Shown: positions 51,177 through 59,879 of the stretch, piece after piece | How positions within the stretch are numbered: position 1 is the stretch's first letter | How the letters are laid out: each line of letters opens with the position of its first letter | NCBI GenBank assembly: GCA_900763685.1 | Contig: CAAFLF010000017.1 | Span: 1 to 64,000 of the forward strand | Length of the DNA stretch: 64,000 bases | Direction: 5' to 3' | Origin: an uncultured Oscillospiraceae bacterium | Lineage (GTDB): Bacteria; Bacillota; Clostridia; Oscillospirales; Oscillospiraceae | Notes under the pieces: model-generated | Told to the model about the DNA's origin: nothing | Database searches by the model: none | Seen by the model: only the letters and a program-made list of their open reading frames with translations | Translations under genes and position numbers: made by a program

Positions 51177-51447
51177 GAAAAAAGCCTCAGCCCCCATCCA
51201 CTCCGGCGGTGGATGGGGGCTACTGCCAGGTTTCCTTCTGCATGGGCTTTTTCCTGCTTTCCTTGGCTTCCGTTCTCAGAAAGGGACATGGCTTCCAATC
51301 CATGAAGCACCAGGGGCACCGGGCTGTCTCCACCCGTGCGATTCTCTTCAGGACGTGCTTCGTATTTGGCGCGATGCGATTTCTCGGGAACGAGGAAAGG
51401 GTGGTGACAACTGAGGGAGGGTCACTGGGAAGCCACGTCCTTTCCGT
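51177..51447 (-). ncRNA. Candidate structured RNA with promoter and terminator
   Basis: A complete transcription unit without a credible start codon. A 13-base-pair long-range stem with one G-U (51428-51440 with 51284-51296) encloses 130 bases, inside which GTGAC-N12-GTCAC is the first hairpin. A 13-base-pair terminator hairpin (51189-51201 with 51209-51221) and six Ts close the unit. An 80-codon frame runs through it, but it would have to start at a TTG inside the -10 box. Size and closed-rod shape recall 6S RNA; no conserved sequence confirms this. Confidence 0.5.
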
Positions 51448-51453
51448 ATCTAA

Positions 51454-51482
51454 AAGATACAATATTCCCCGAAAAAAGTCAA
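51454..51482 (-). promoter_or_regulatory. Promoter of the 51.4-kb RNA candidate
   Basis: -35 TTGACT (51477-51482), 17-base spacer and -10 TATCTT (51454-51459) on the minus strand. Confidence 0.65.
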
Positions 51483-51571
51483 GACATCTTATGCAAAATC
51501 AACAGTTTACATAAATGAAAGCTCCGAAATCAAGCGCCCTGCACAAAGGTTCGACCTTTCCGGGACGGAGG

Positions 51572-51598
51572 AAAGCGCCGCCCGCAGGGCGGCGCTTT
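51572..51598 (-). terminator. Terminator of the second MATE operon
   Basis: A 12-base-pair stem (51572-51583 with 51587-51598), loop GCA, with A/T ends. Confidence 0.75.
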
Positions 51599-51605
51599 GA
51601 GAGCA

Positions 51606-52961
51606 TCATGCAACGGCCTGGGGCAGCGCCACCCGGCAGCGCCGGAGGAGGACACAGGCCAAAACCAGGGTCAGGACCTCCGTCACCGGGAAGGCCGCCC
51701 AGATGCCCGTCATGCCGAAGAGCCGGCCCAGCAGCCACATCATGGGCACGAGAAGGGCCAGCTGCCGGGTCAGGTTGATGACCATGCTGTCCCGGACCCG
51801 GCCCACCGCCTGGAGGTAGGTGGCCACCAGGGTGGAGAGGCCGTTGCAGGGGTAGCCCAGCACCAGGACGCGCATGGCGGGGACGCCGAGGGCCAGCAGC
51901 GCCGGAGAGACGTCGAAGAGCCCCAGCACCGGGGCGGGGAAGCAGAAGAGGATGAGGCCGCCCAGGGTCATCAGCGCCGCCGCGCCCCAGAGGCCGCAGC
52001 GGAAGGCGGAGCGCAGCCGGTCCGGCTTGCCTGCGCCGTAGTTGAAGCTCATCACCGGCAACGTCCCCTGGATGAGGCCGTTCACCGTCATGACGATCAT
52101 GTGCTGGGCCTTGAAGTAGGCCCCGAAGAAGGCCACCGCCGTCATGTCCGGCTTCAGGAAGAGGTTGGCGAAGGTGACGGTGAAGGAGTTCAGGGCGTTG
52201 AGGATGAAGCTGGGGAGGCCCAGGGTCAGGATCTCCCGCACCTCGCTGAGACGCACCCGGAAGCCCCGGAGCTTCATCTTGACCTTCTGCGGCGTGCAGA
52301 GGAGCACCCAGAAGGCCAGAACCGTGGAGAGGGTGAAGCCCAGCACCGTGGAGAGGGCCGCGCCCCGGATGCCCATGGCCGGGAAGGGACCCCAGCCGAA
52401 GATGAGAATGGGGTCGAAGATCAGGTTGAAGACCACTCCCGCGATCTGGAAGCCCATGGGCGCCAGCATATTGCCCGTGGCCTGAACGATCTTCTGAATG
52501 GCGATGTGGACCATGTTGGGCACCTGCATGAAAACGCAGACGGACATATACTCCATGGCCAGCCGGTAGATCTCCTCGTCCGCGGTGAAGGAGCGGAAGT
52601 AAGGCCCGGAGACCGCTGACGCCAGTCCGTTCAGTACCACGCCGAAGAGGAAGGCCATCAGAATGCCAAGGGTCACGGTCTCGTTGGCCTTGTCCTGCTC
52701 CCGCCGCCCCAGGCTCCGGGCGATGACCACGTTGATGCCCACGCCCAGCCCGATGGAGCAGGCGCACATCAGGCTCGTGATGGGGAAGGACAGGGACACG
52801 GCCGTCAGCGCCTTCTCGCTGAGCTGGGCCACGAAGGCGCTGTCCACAAAGTTATAGGAGTACTGCATGAACATGGAGCAGACCGGGGGCAGCGACATGG
52901 AGAGGATGAGCCGCCCCACCGGGGCCGTGCCCATCTTGTTTTCCTTCACGGCTTCCGCCAT
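51606..52961 (-). CDS. MATE family efflux transporter
   Basis: Membrane exporter of 451 residues with about twelve hydrophobic segments. The opening APVGRLILSMSLPPVCSMFMQYSYNFVDSAFVAQ is typical. GAGGTG lies six bases before this ATG; a GTG three codons earlier is less likely. It is only distantly similar to the MATE protein at 10.1 kb. It lies 41 bases after the FliB-like gene and may share its transcript. Confidence 0.9.
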   Translation of the reverse strand: MAEAVKENKMGTAPVGRLILSMSLPPVCSMFMQYSYNFVDSAFVAQLSEKALTAVSLSFPITSLMCACSIGLGVGINVVIARSLGRREQDKANETVTLGILMAFLFGVVLNGLASAVSGPYFRSFTADEEIYRLAMEYMSVCVFMQVPNMVHIAIQKIVQATGNMLAPMGFQIAGVVFNLIFDPILIFGWGPFPAMGIRGAALSTVLGFTLSTVLAFWVLLCTPQKVKMKLRGFRVRLSEVREILTLGLPSFILNALNSFTVTFANLFLKPDMTAVAFFGAYFKAQHMIVMTVNGLIQGTLPVMSFNYGAGKPDRLRSAFRCGLWGAAALMTLGGLILFCFPAPVLGLFDVSPALLALGVPAMRVLVLGYPCNGLSTLVATYLQAVGRVRDSMVINLTRQLALLVPMMWLLGRLFGMTGIWAAFPVTEVLTLVLACVLLRRCRVALPQAVA

Positions 52962-53002
52962 GGATATCACCTCGGCTCCGGCGGGGACCGCCGGGTATTT
53001 TT

Positions 53003-54038
53003 TCAGGAATTCCGCAGCTCCCAGAGGAAGCAGCCAACGTCAAAGGCCCCGTCCTCCCGGAAGGCCGTCAGCAGCGCCTCCACGTTGTCGGCGTCGTGCT
53101 CCACCTCCCGGCTCAGGCGGCGGAGGGCTTCCCCAAGGCCGCGGACGGCGGCGATGCGCTCCGCCGCCAGGGTCAGAAACACGGTGTAGAGCCCCCGGCC
53201 CAGAAGGTCGCCGTCGTTGACGCACTTGAGGACGCTCCGGTAGGCGAAGTAAGTAGCGATCCGCTCCAAAAGCGCCTCGTCCTGGGGAACGGGGGCCGCC
53301 GTCTCGGCCTCCCGCAGCACGTCCCGCCAGTCCGGCTCCAGCACCTCCAGGGACGCCAGCAGCCGGAATCCCGCCGGGAAGATGCCCTTCTCCGGCAGCG
53401 TTCCCTCCAGCGTTCCGCCCTCCAGGGTCAGGAGCCCCTCCGGGGCGGCGCCCTCCCGCTCCGCCTCCGCCAGGACGGCGTCCCCCAGCAGGCAGAGGGT
53501 CAGGAAGTCCGCGAGCCGCGCCCGCAGGGGCCGGCTCCGGTCCCGCAGGGCCTCAAAAAGCCGCCGCCGGAAGGGGACAAGGTAGGGAAGCCACGCATCC
53601 CCCTCCTCCCCGGGCTCCCCGGTCTCGCTCTCCCGGAAGCCCAGGGGCTCCCGGCTTCCCAAGAGCAGGGTGCTGGCCGCTGGACAGGCGGCGGAGAGGG
53701 CCCGCTCCGCGAAGGGGCCGTAATCCTCCGTGAACCGGGGATGGGTCTGGCAGGTCAGGGGCGTGGCCTCCGCCCCCCCAGGCCCGGTGGAGCTCGCAGA
53801 GGTCCTCCCCGTCCAGGAAGGGGCAGCGCCCGCCGGAGAGGGGGAAGGCGAAGGCGTCCTCGGTCTCGTCGTAGACCATGGCCTCCGCCGCCCGGCGGCT
53901 GAGGGGGTCATCCCCGGCGAGATAGCGCCGGGCATGGTCCTCGTCCAGCATTACCTCCCAGCCCACGCAGCAGCTGTGGGGGCAGCGGCCCGCGAGGCAG
54001 CGAAATTGTTCCTCATAGTCCAGCGTCCGCAGCAGCAT
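53003..54038 (-). pseudogene. fliB: FliB-like lysine-N-methylase, frameshifted at a G7 tract
   Basis: The intact product would be about 345 residues and methylate lysines, as FliB does on flagellin. The N-terminal part (RTLDYEEQFRCLAGRCPHSCCVGW, then CPFLDGEDLCELHRAWG) has the cysteine cluster of the family. It leaves frame at seven Gs (53773-53779 as Cs on the plus strand). Removing one G restores GAEATPLTCQTHPRFTEDYGPF and the remaining 230 residues. GGGAGGGG precedes the start. It could be a true pseudogene, a phase-variable gene or an assembly error; no flagellar genes are nearby. Confidence 0.75.
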
Positions 54039-54137
54039 AGGCCCCTCCCGATTTCCAGTCTCCCCCCAGCATACCACCCTTCCCCCCATTTGTCACGGGG
54101 AAAGTGAAAGCGGCCCCGCTCTCCGCCCCGCAAGCGC

Positions 54138-54166
54138 TTCCCTTTCCGCCGCGTTCGTGGTATGAT
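54138..54166 (+). promoter_or_regulatory. Promoter of the AlbA-type gene
   Basis: -10 TATGAT (54161-54166) with a weak -35 TTCCCT (54138-54143) at 17 bases. Confidence 0.5.
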
Positions 54167-54195
54167 GGGGAAAACACTCTGGGGGAGGGGAACCC

Positions 54196-55596
54196 ATGAT
54201 CGAGCTTGCGCAGATCCGGGATTACCGGGAGAACAACCGCATCGAGGCGAAGCTGGCCCTGGGAGGCCTGCCGGAGAGCCTGTGGGAGAGCTACTCCGCC
54301 TTCGCCAACACCCTGGGGGGCGTCATCCTCCTGGGGGTGGAGGAGCGGCGGGACAAGAGCTTCCGCCCCGTGGACCTGCCCCAGGCGGAGGCCTACGTCC
54401 AGGCTATCCGGACCCGGCTCCGGGACCGGAAGCGGGTCAGCGCCGATCTCTTAGGCCCGGAGGACGTGGCGGTGGAGACCGTGGAGGGCTGCCGCATCGT
54501 GGTCCTCACGGTCCCCCGGGCCGAGCGCCAGGACCGGCCGGTCTTCCTCGACGGCGACCCCTTCCGGGGCACCTACCGCCGCCGGGGGGACGGGGACTAC
54601 CGCTGCGGGCCGGAGGAGGTCCGGGCCATGCAGCGGGACGCCCGCCGCCGCAGCTGGGATACCCGCCCCCTGGGGAAGCTGGGCTTCCGCGCCCTGGACC
54701 CCAAGAGCGTCGCCAGCTACCGGGAGGACCTTATGGAGGCCGCCCCCGATGAGGACTGGGCCGCCCTCACGGACCCAGAGCTGCTGCTGCGCCGCGGCGG
54801 CGCCCGCCGGGGCCAGGACCACGCCCTGCACCCCACCGGGGCGGGATTGCTGCTCCTGGGGCGGTACCGGGCCATCCGGCGGGAGTTCCCCCGCTTCGCC
54901 CTCCGCTTTCGGGAGGAAGGGCGGGAGGATACCTTCCGGGGGAACCTCTACTCCTTCTACTATTTCTGCCTCCGAAGGCTGCGGGAGTCCCCCCTTTGGG
55001 ACGGAAACGCCCTGCCGCCGGGGGTGGAGGACGCCTTCCGGGCGGGCCTCGCCAACTGCCTCATCAACGCTGACTACCGGGGCCGGGGCGGCATCGAGAT
55101 CGCCCTGACCCGGGACGCCATCACCCTGATAAACCCCGGCGGCTTCCGGATGAGCCCCCGGGCCGCCCTCTCCGGCGGCCAGTCCGACCCCCGGAACCTG
55201 GGGCTCATGGGCCTTTTCCGGAGCGTCGGCCTCAGCGACTCCCAGGGCCGGGGCATCCCCGGCATCTACGCCGCCTGGCAGCGGGAGGGCCGTGGCACCC
55301 CCACCCTGCGGGAGAGCTTCCGCCCCGACCGCACGACTCTGACCCTGCCCTTCCGCCCCGGGGAGGAGACGCCCATGACCGCCCGGGAGGCCGCCTGGCT
55401 CCGGGAGAGCCGCCGCCAGGCCGTCATCGACTACCTGACGGATCACATCGCGGCCACGGAGACGGAGCTCCGCACCGCCCTGCGCCTGCCGGAGGGCCTC
55501 TGCGGCGAGCTCCTCTACGCCCTCCAGGCGGACGGCACCGTCATCGAGACCGAAGACCCCTCCGCCGACGCCCTCCGCTACCAGCTCCGGCCATAG
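54196..55596 (+). CDS. AlbA-domain (Schlafen-like) putative DNA-binding protein
   Basis: Soluble protein of 466 residues. The N-terminal AlbA_2 domain has ENNRIEAKLALGG...SYSAFANTLGGVILLGVEE. The central part is ATPase-like (HATPase_c_4), with ALANCLINADYRGRGGIEIAL, INPGGF and SQGRGIPGI. A winged helix closes the chain (residues 410-460). Such proteins occur as regulators and in defence loci; no partner gene is present, so the role is open. Confidence 0.85.
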   Translation: MIELAQIRDYRENNRIEAKLALGGLPESLWESYSAFANTLGGVILLGVEERRDKSFRPVDLPQAEAYVQAIRTRLRDRKRVSADLLGPEDVAVETVEGCRIVVLTVPRAERQDRPVFLDGDPFRGTYRRRGDGDYRCGPEEVRAMQRDARRRSWDTRPLGKLGFRALDPKSVASYREDLMEAAPDEDWAALTDPELLLRRGGARRGQDHALHPTGAGLLLLGRYRAIRREFPRFALRFREEGREDTFRGNLYSFYYFCLRRLRESPLWDGNALPPGVEDAFRAGLANCLINADYRGRGGIEIALTRDAITLINPGGFRMSPRAALSGGQSDPRNLGLMGLFRSVGLSDSQGRGIPGIYAAWQREGRGTPTLRESFRPDRTTLTLPFRPGEETPMTAREAAWLRESRRQAVIDYLTDHIAATETELRTALRLPEGLCGELLYALQADGTVIETEDPSADALRYQLRP

Positions 55597-55611
55597 GATC
55601 TGAAAAACCGA

Positions 55612-55651
55612 AAAAAGGGGAACGGCGCTTAAGAGCGCCGTTCCCCTTTTT
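55612..55651 (+). terminator. Bidirectional terminator
   Basis: An 18-base-pair stem (55612-55629 with 55634-55651), loop TAAG, whose ends are A and T runs. Confidence 0.93.
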
Positions 55652-55662
55652 GGCAGGAAGGA

Positions 55663-55693
55663 GGCGGGAGACGTCCGGAAAACGTCTCCCGCC
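55663..55693 (-). terminator. Second hairpin after the M20 peptidase gene
   Basis: A 12-base-pair stem (55663-55674 with 55682-55693) with a seven-base loop, directly downstream of the catabolic operon on the minus strand; it stacks with the neighbouring terminator. Confidence 0.65.
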
Positions 55694-55735
55694 GTGGAAG
55701 GAGGGATCGGGCGTTCCGCCCGTGGATCAGAATTC

Positions 55736-56872
55736 TTACAGCTCCATCAAAAGCCGGGCGGTCAGGGCCGTCCGCTGGGGGAAGTGGTCCACATTCAGGA
55801 ACTCGCCGGGGTTGTGGAGCAGCGCGCCGGAGGCGCCCAGGCCGTCCAGGGTGGGGACGCCGGCGTCCGCCGTGAAGTTGCCGTCGCTGCCGCCGCCGAT
55901 GCTGATGCCCCGGAGCGCCAGCCCGCAGGGCTTGGCCAGCTCCTTGGCCTTCTCAAAGAGGGCGGGCTCCGTCAGCATCACGGGCTTGTCCACCCGGCCC
56001 TGGACCTCCAGCCGGACCCGGGGATCGATGGCCCGCAGGGCCATGATCTCCCCGTGGACCTTCTCGCAGAGCTCCCGGGTGGCGTAGCGCACGTCCATGG
56101 TGAAGTTGGCGGTCTCGGGGATCATGCAGGTCTCCTTCTCGCCGCCCTCGATGGCGGTGGGGGCCAGGGTGACGGAGCCGTTGAGCTCCTTGTCCCACTC
56201 CTCCACCCGCAGCAGCTGCCGGGCGATCTCCATCAGGGGGCTGATGGCCTGGTGGCTGTTGGAGCCGGAGTGGGCCGCCTTGCCGTGGGCGATGACATGG
56301 TAGGTGCCCCGGCCGAAGCGGTGGGTCTTGATGGCGTGGAGGTCGTCCACGCCGGGCTCCATCACAAAGACGTTCTCATACTGCCGGGCGGCCTCGATGA
56401 TGAGGTCGCTGGAGTGGAAGCTGCCGGTCTCCTCGTCGCCGTTGAAGAAGAAGCCCACACAGCCCTCGGGCATGAGGCCCCGGCGCAGCAGCAGCCGGAT
56501 GGCGAAGTAGGCCATCATGATGCCGCCCTTCATGTCCAGGATGCCCGGGCCGTAGGCCTTGTTCCCCTCCACGTGGAAGGGCATGGTGGCGAGAGTTCCC
56601 ACCGGGAAGACGGTGTCGTAATGCCCCACGATCAAAATCCGCTTGCGGCCGCTGCCCAGCTCGCCGTACAGGTGGTCGCCGCATTCCGTCTGGGGGATCC
56701 GGCGCGTCCGGAAGCCCAGGCCGCCGAACTTCTCCTCCAGGAAGTCGCAGCAGCGGTCCGAGGCGTCCTTGCGCTCAAAGGACGGGGACTCCAGCTCCAC
56801 GAACCGCTTCATGTTCGCCAGATACTCCTGGGTCTCTTCCTCCAGCTGGCGGATCATCTCTTGTTCAAGCAT
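55736..56872 (-). CDS. M20 family metallopeptidase (CPG2/ArgE type)
   Basis: Zinc amidohydrolase of 378 residues. Metal ligands are visible: His77 region in GHYDTVFPVG, Asp in DMKGG, the general base in FNGDEETGS and later GIGGGSDGN. Family members release C-terminal glutamate or deacylate amino acids. As the last gene of an amino-acid catabolic operon it probably frees substrate amino acids from peptides or conjugates. The start lies 22 bases after pduL. Confidence 0.9.
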   Translation of the reverse strand: MLEQEMIRQLEEETQEYLANMKRFVELESPSFERKDASDRCCDFLEEKFGGLGFRTRRIPQTECGDHLYGELGSGRKRILIVGHYDTVFPVGTLATMPFHVEGNKAYGPGILDMKGGIMMAYFAIRLLLRRGLMPEGCVGFFFNGDEETGSFHSSDLIIEAARQYENVFVMEPGVDDLHAIKTHRFGRGTYHVIAHGKAAHSGSNSHQAISPLMEIARQLLRVEEWDKELNGSVTLAPTAIEGGEKETCMIPETANFTMDVRYATRELCEKVHGEIMALRAIDPRVRLEVQGRVDKPVMLTEPALFEKAKELAKPCGLALRGISIGGGSDGNFTADAGVPTLDGLGASGALLHNPGEFLNVDHFPQRTALTARLLMEL

Positions 56873-56894
56873 TTCTAAGGTACCTCCGTTTCTC

Positions 56895-57473
56895 TCACGC
56901 CTCCGGGGGCAGGATCTCCACGATGTCCATGTTGGTGATGCAGGCCGCGTTGGCCTCCTCCACGTCCACGTGCATCATGGGTTCCTCCATCCCGTCGGTG
57001 AAGACCACCTGGCAGTCGCCGAAAACCAGCTCCCGCTCGCCGCTGACCTTCACCCGGACCTTCTGGCCCTTGTGGAGGCCGTACTCCGCGGCCTGCTCCG
57101 GGGTGAAGTGGATGTGCCGCAGGGCCACCACCGCCACGGAGTCGAAATCGATCTTGCCCTTGGGGCCGATGACGGTGAGGGGGGCCAGGTCCGGGGACCC
57201 GGAGATCTTCACCTCGGCGTGACTCCCCAGGACGAAGTTGTCCGCCCGCAGGATCTCCACCTGGTTATAGCTCCGCAGCGGCCCCAGGATACGGACGCCC
57301 TCGATCTTGCCCTTGGGGCCCTGGAGGGTCACCGTCTCGTTGGCGGCGAAGATGGGGGGCGCCATGGGGCGCTTCACCGTCAGCTCATAGCCCTCGCCGA
57401 AGAGGATGTCCAGCGCCTCCCGGTTCAGGTGCATATGCCGGTTGGAGATCATAACATGCACTTTGTTCTTCAT
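56895..57473 (-). CDS. pduL: PduL-type phosphate acyltransferase
   Basis: Enzyme of 192 residues that exchanges CoA for phosphate on short acyl-CoAs. Its zinc-binding pattern is complete: the N-terminal HVMISNRHMHL and the central ALRHIHFTPEQA. It carries no microcompartment targeting peptide, so it should work in the cytoplasm. Sitting directly after butyrate kinase, it takes the place that Ptb has in classical butyrate operons. Confidence 0.94.
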   Translation of the reverse strand: MKNKVHVMISNRHMHLNREALDILFGEGYELTVKRPMAPPIFAANETVTLQGPKGKIEGVRILGPLRSYNQVEILRADNFVLGSHAEVKISGSPDLAPLTVIGPKGKIDFDSVAVVALRHIHFTPEQAAEYGLHKGQKVRVKVSGERELVFGDCQVVFTDGMEEPMMHVDVEEANAACITNMDIVEILPPEA

Positions 57474-57488
57474 TGGTAGCCGCCTTTC

Positions 57489-58559
57489 TCAGTCGTTGCG
57501 TTCCGTGTCGTAATCCCGGATCTCTTCCTGGCCCCGCAGCATCCGCAGCGCGCCGGCCACCAGGGCGTCCATCTCCACGGCGCCGGGGACGACCTCCACC
57601 GGGGCGATGAACTCCACCCGGCGGCGCAGCCGCTCCACCAGGCGCTGGGAGCGGGCAATCTCGCCGGTGAGGATCACCCGGTCCACCTGGCCGTTCATCA
57701 CGGTGGCCATGCCGCCGATGTCCTTCGCGATCTGATAGATCATGGCGTCGAAGTAGAAATCCGCGTCCTTGTCCCCGGCGTCGATGCGGCGCTCCACCTC
57801 CTGCACGTCGCTGGTGCCGAGGTAGGCCACAAGCCCGCCGCCGCCCATCTGGCGCTTGAAGGCGGTGTCATAGTCCCAGTCCCCGGAGAAGCACTTCTTG
57901 GTGAAGGCCACCATGGGCAGGGCGCCCGCCCGCTCCGGGGAGAAGGCGTTGATGTGGGAGTCGATGATCTTGCCCTTGGCGTGGGCGTTGACGGTGATGC
58001 CGCCGCCCAGGTGGCAGATGATGAAGTTGTAGTCGCTGTACTTCCCGCCCAGCTTCTCCGCCACCCGGTAGCCCGCGGCCTTCTCGTTGAGGGGATGGCC
58101 CGCGCCCCGCTGGATGGGCAGCTCCGGCAGGCCGGAGACCTTGGCCAGATCGATGAAGTCGTCCGCCAGGGGGGCGTCGTAGATGAAGCCCGGCACGTGG
58201 AAGCGCTCCATCAGGTCGATGGAGATCATCACGCCCAGGTTGGAGGCGTGGGGCCAGGGGGCCCGGCCGCACTCCTCGGCCATCAGCGGGGTGATGGCGT
58301 AGCCGCCGCAGTGGATGGGCCGGCCGCCGCCCCCCCGGGAGACGATGGCGTCCAGCTCATGGATGCCGGCCTCCTTCATGTAGTCCAGCACCATCTGCCG
58401 GCGCATGGGGAGCTGGTCGTTGATGGTCCGGTACTTCGCGATCTCCTGGGAGGGATGCACCAGCTTGGTGCCCTTCACCTCCCGGTCGTTCTCATAGTAG
58501 GCGACCCGGGTGGAGGTGGAGCCGGGATTGATGACAAAAAGACGGTAGACCTTTTCCAT
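57489..58559 (-). CDS. buk: Butyrate kinase
   Basis: Acyl kinase of 356 residues of the acetokinase family that makes ATP from butyryl- or branched acyl-phosphate. N-terminal LFVINPGSTSTRVAYYEND and the central ICHLGGGITVNAHAKGKIIDS are diagnostic. A longer frame exists upstream, but this ATG fits the family. It follows the oxidoreductase gamma subunit by ten bases, so branched-chain acyl-phosphates are a plausible substrate. Confidence 0.95.
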   Translation of the reverse strand: MEKVYRLFVINPGSTSTRVAYYENDREVKGTKLVHPSQEIAKYRTINDQLPMRRQMVLDYMKEAGIHELDAIVSRGGGGRPIHCGGYAITPLMAEECGRAPWPHASNLGVMISIDLMERFHVPGFIYDAPLADDFIDLAKVSGLPELPIQRGAGHPLNEKAAGYRVAEKLGGKYSDYNFIICHLGGGITVNAHAKGKIIDSHINAFSPERAGALPMVAFTKKCFSGDWDYDTAFKRQMGGGGLVAYLGTSDVQEVERRIDAGDKDADFYFDAMIYQIAKDIGGMATVMNGQVDRVILTGEIARSQRLVERLRRRVEFIAPVEVVPGAVEMDALVAGALRMLRGQEEIRDYDTERND

Positions 58560-58569
58560 GCGCTCCTCC

Positions 58570-59121
58570 TCAGTTCCCCTGGGACGCCACCAGGTCGTAT
58601 CCCCGGCGGGCCAGGCGCTTGTTGGACTCGGCGTACTTGGCCTTGGAGCCCGTGAAGCTGTGGTCGATGTTTTGGCAGACGGCGTCCATGCTGATGCCGC
58701 CGCAGGCGGCCACATAGGCCCCCAGCAGCACCATGTTGGCGCCCCGGGAGTTGCCCTCCTCCTCGGCGATGACGTCCGCCGGCACCCGGACCACCCGCAG
58801 ATCCGTCCGCTCCACGGGGGCGTCCACCATGGAGCTGTCCAGGATCAGGGTGCCGCCGGGCTGGATGGCGGCCTGGAACTTCGCGAGGGAGGCGTTATTC
58901 ATCACGATACAGCACCCCGGCTGGGACACCATGGCGAAGGGGATCTCCTCGTCGGAGATGACCACGGAGCAGTTGGCGGTGCCGCCCCGCATCTCCGCCC
59001 CGTAGGAGGGGAGCCAGGTGGCCTCGTTGCCCTCGTTGATGGCGGCGTAGGCGATCATCTGCCCCACCCGGAGGGCGCCCTGCCCGCCGGAGCCGGCCAC
59101 GATGATGGTATTTCTGAACAT
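58570..59121 (-). CDS. 2-oxoacid:ferredoxin oxidoreductase, gamma subunit
   Basis: Subunit of 183 residues of a four-subunit 2-oxoacid oxidoreductase (VOR/KOR type). GSGGQGALRVGQM near the start and SYGAEMRGGTANCSVVIS are typical of POR/KOR gamma subunits. GGGAGGG precedes this ATG; a start seven codons earlier would overlap the beta gene. Together the subunits oxidise a 2-oxoacid to acyl-CoA, CO2 and reduced ferredoxin. Confidence 0.93.
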   Translation of the reverse strand: MFRNTIIVAGSGGQGALRVGQMIAYAAINEGNEATWLPSYGAEMRGGTANCSVVISDEEIPFAMVSQPGCCIVMNNASLAKFQAAIQPGGTLILDSSMVDAPVERTDLRVVRVPADVIAEEEGNSRGANMVLLGAYVAACGGISMDAVCQNIDHSFTGSKAKYAESNKRLARRGYDLVASQGN

Positions 59122-59138
59122 ATCGCTGCCCTCCCTGC

Positions 59139-59879
59139 TCACTCAAAATCCCGGAAGTTCCCCAGCGGGTAGTAGGGGATCATCTCGGAGCGGATGCGGC
59201 CCACGGCCTCCACCGGCGTCATGCCCCAGTTGGTGGGGCAGGCGGCCAGCACCTCCACCAGGGCGAAGCCCTTGCCCTGGAGCTGGCACTCAAAGGCCCG
59301 GCGGATGGCTTTCTTGGCCTTGCGGACGTTGGCGGGGCTGTCCACCGCCACCCGCTCCAGGAAGGCCGCCCCGTCGATGGCGGAGAGCATCTCGCAGACC
59401 CGGATGGGCTTGCCGCAGTGGGCGGCGTCCCGGCCGTAGGGGGAGGTGGTGGTCTTCTGGCCCACAAGGGTGGTGGGGGCCATCTGGCCGCCGGTCATGC
59501 CGTAGGTGGTGTTGTTGACGAAGATGGTAGTGATCTTCTCGCCCCGGTGGGCGGCGTGGACGATCTCCGCCGTGCCGATGGAGGCCAGGTCGCCGTCGCC
59601 CTGATAGGTGAAGACCACCTTGTCCGGCTGGATGCGCTTGACGCCGGTGGCGTTGGCGGGGGCCCGGCCGTGGAGGGAGCAGATGGTGTCCGTGTTCATG
59701 AACCAGGGCAGGTAGCCGCCGCAGCCCACGCAGCCCACGCACACGGTGTCGCCGCCGATGCCCATCTCGTCGATGACGGAGGTCACCAGCTGCACGATGA
59801 TGCCGTGGGAGCAGCCGGGGCAGAAGGTAAAGGGACTGTCGTTGAGGGAATGGGGTCTGTGGTTCAGCGGGGTGCTCAT
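59139..59879 (-). CDS. 2-oxoacid:ferredoxin oxidoreductase, beta subunit (ThDP-binding)
   Basis: Catalytic subunit of 246 residues that binds thiamine diphosphate. Cluster cysteines lie in FCPGCSHG and VGCVGCGGY, and the ThDP/Mg2+ motif is QGDGDLASIG...NNTTYGMTGGQMAPTT. The start overlaps the alpha stop by four bases (ATGA), and AAGGAGG lies within the end of alpha. Confidence 0.95.
   Translation of the reverse strand: MSTPLNHRPHSLNDSPFTFCPGCSHGIIVQLVTSVIDEMGIGGDTVCVGCVGCGGYLPWFMNTDTICSLHGRAPANATGVKRIQPDKVVFTYQGDGDLASIGTAEIVHAAHRGEKITTIFVNNTTYGMTGGQMAPTTLVGQKTTTSPYGRDAAHCGKPIRVCEMLSAIDGAAFLERVAVDSPANVRKAKKAIRRAFECQLQGKGFALVEVLAACPTNWGMTPVEAVGRIRSEMIPYYPLGNFRDFE

Noticed and set aside
51220-51462. 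80-codon minus-strand gene
   Set aside because: Its only start would be a TTG inside the -10 box, and no ribosome site is present; an RNA is the better reading.
51161-51514. 117-codon plus-strand frame
   Set aside because: No promoter, ribosome site or recognisable domain; antisense to the RNA candidate.
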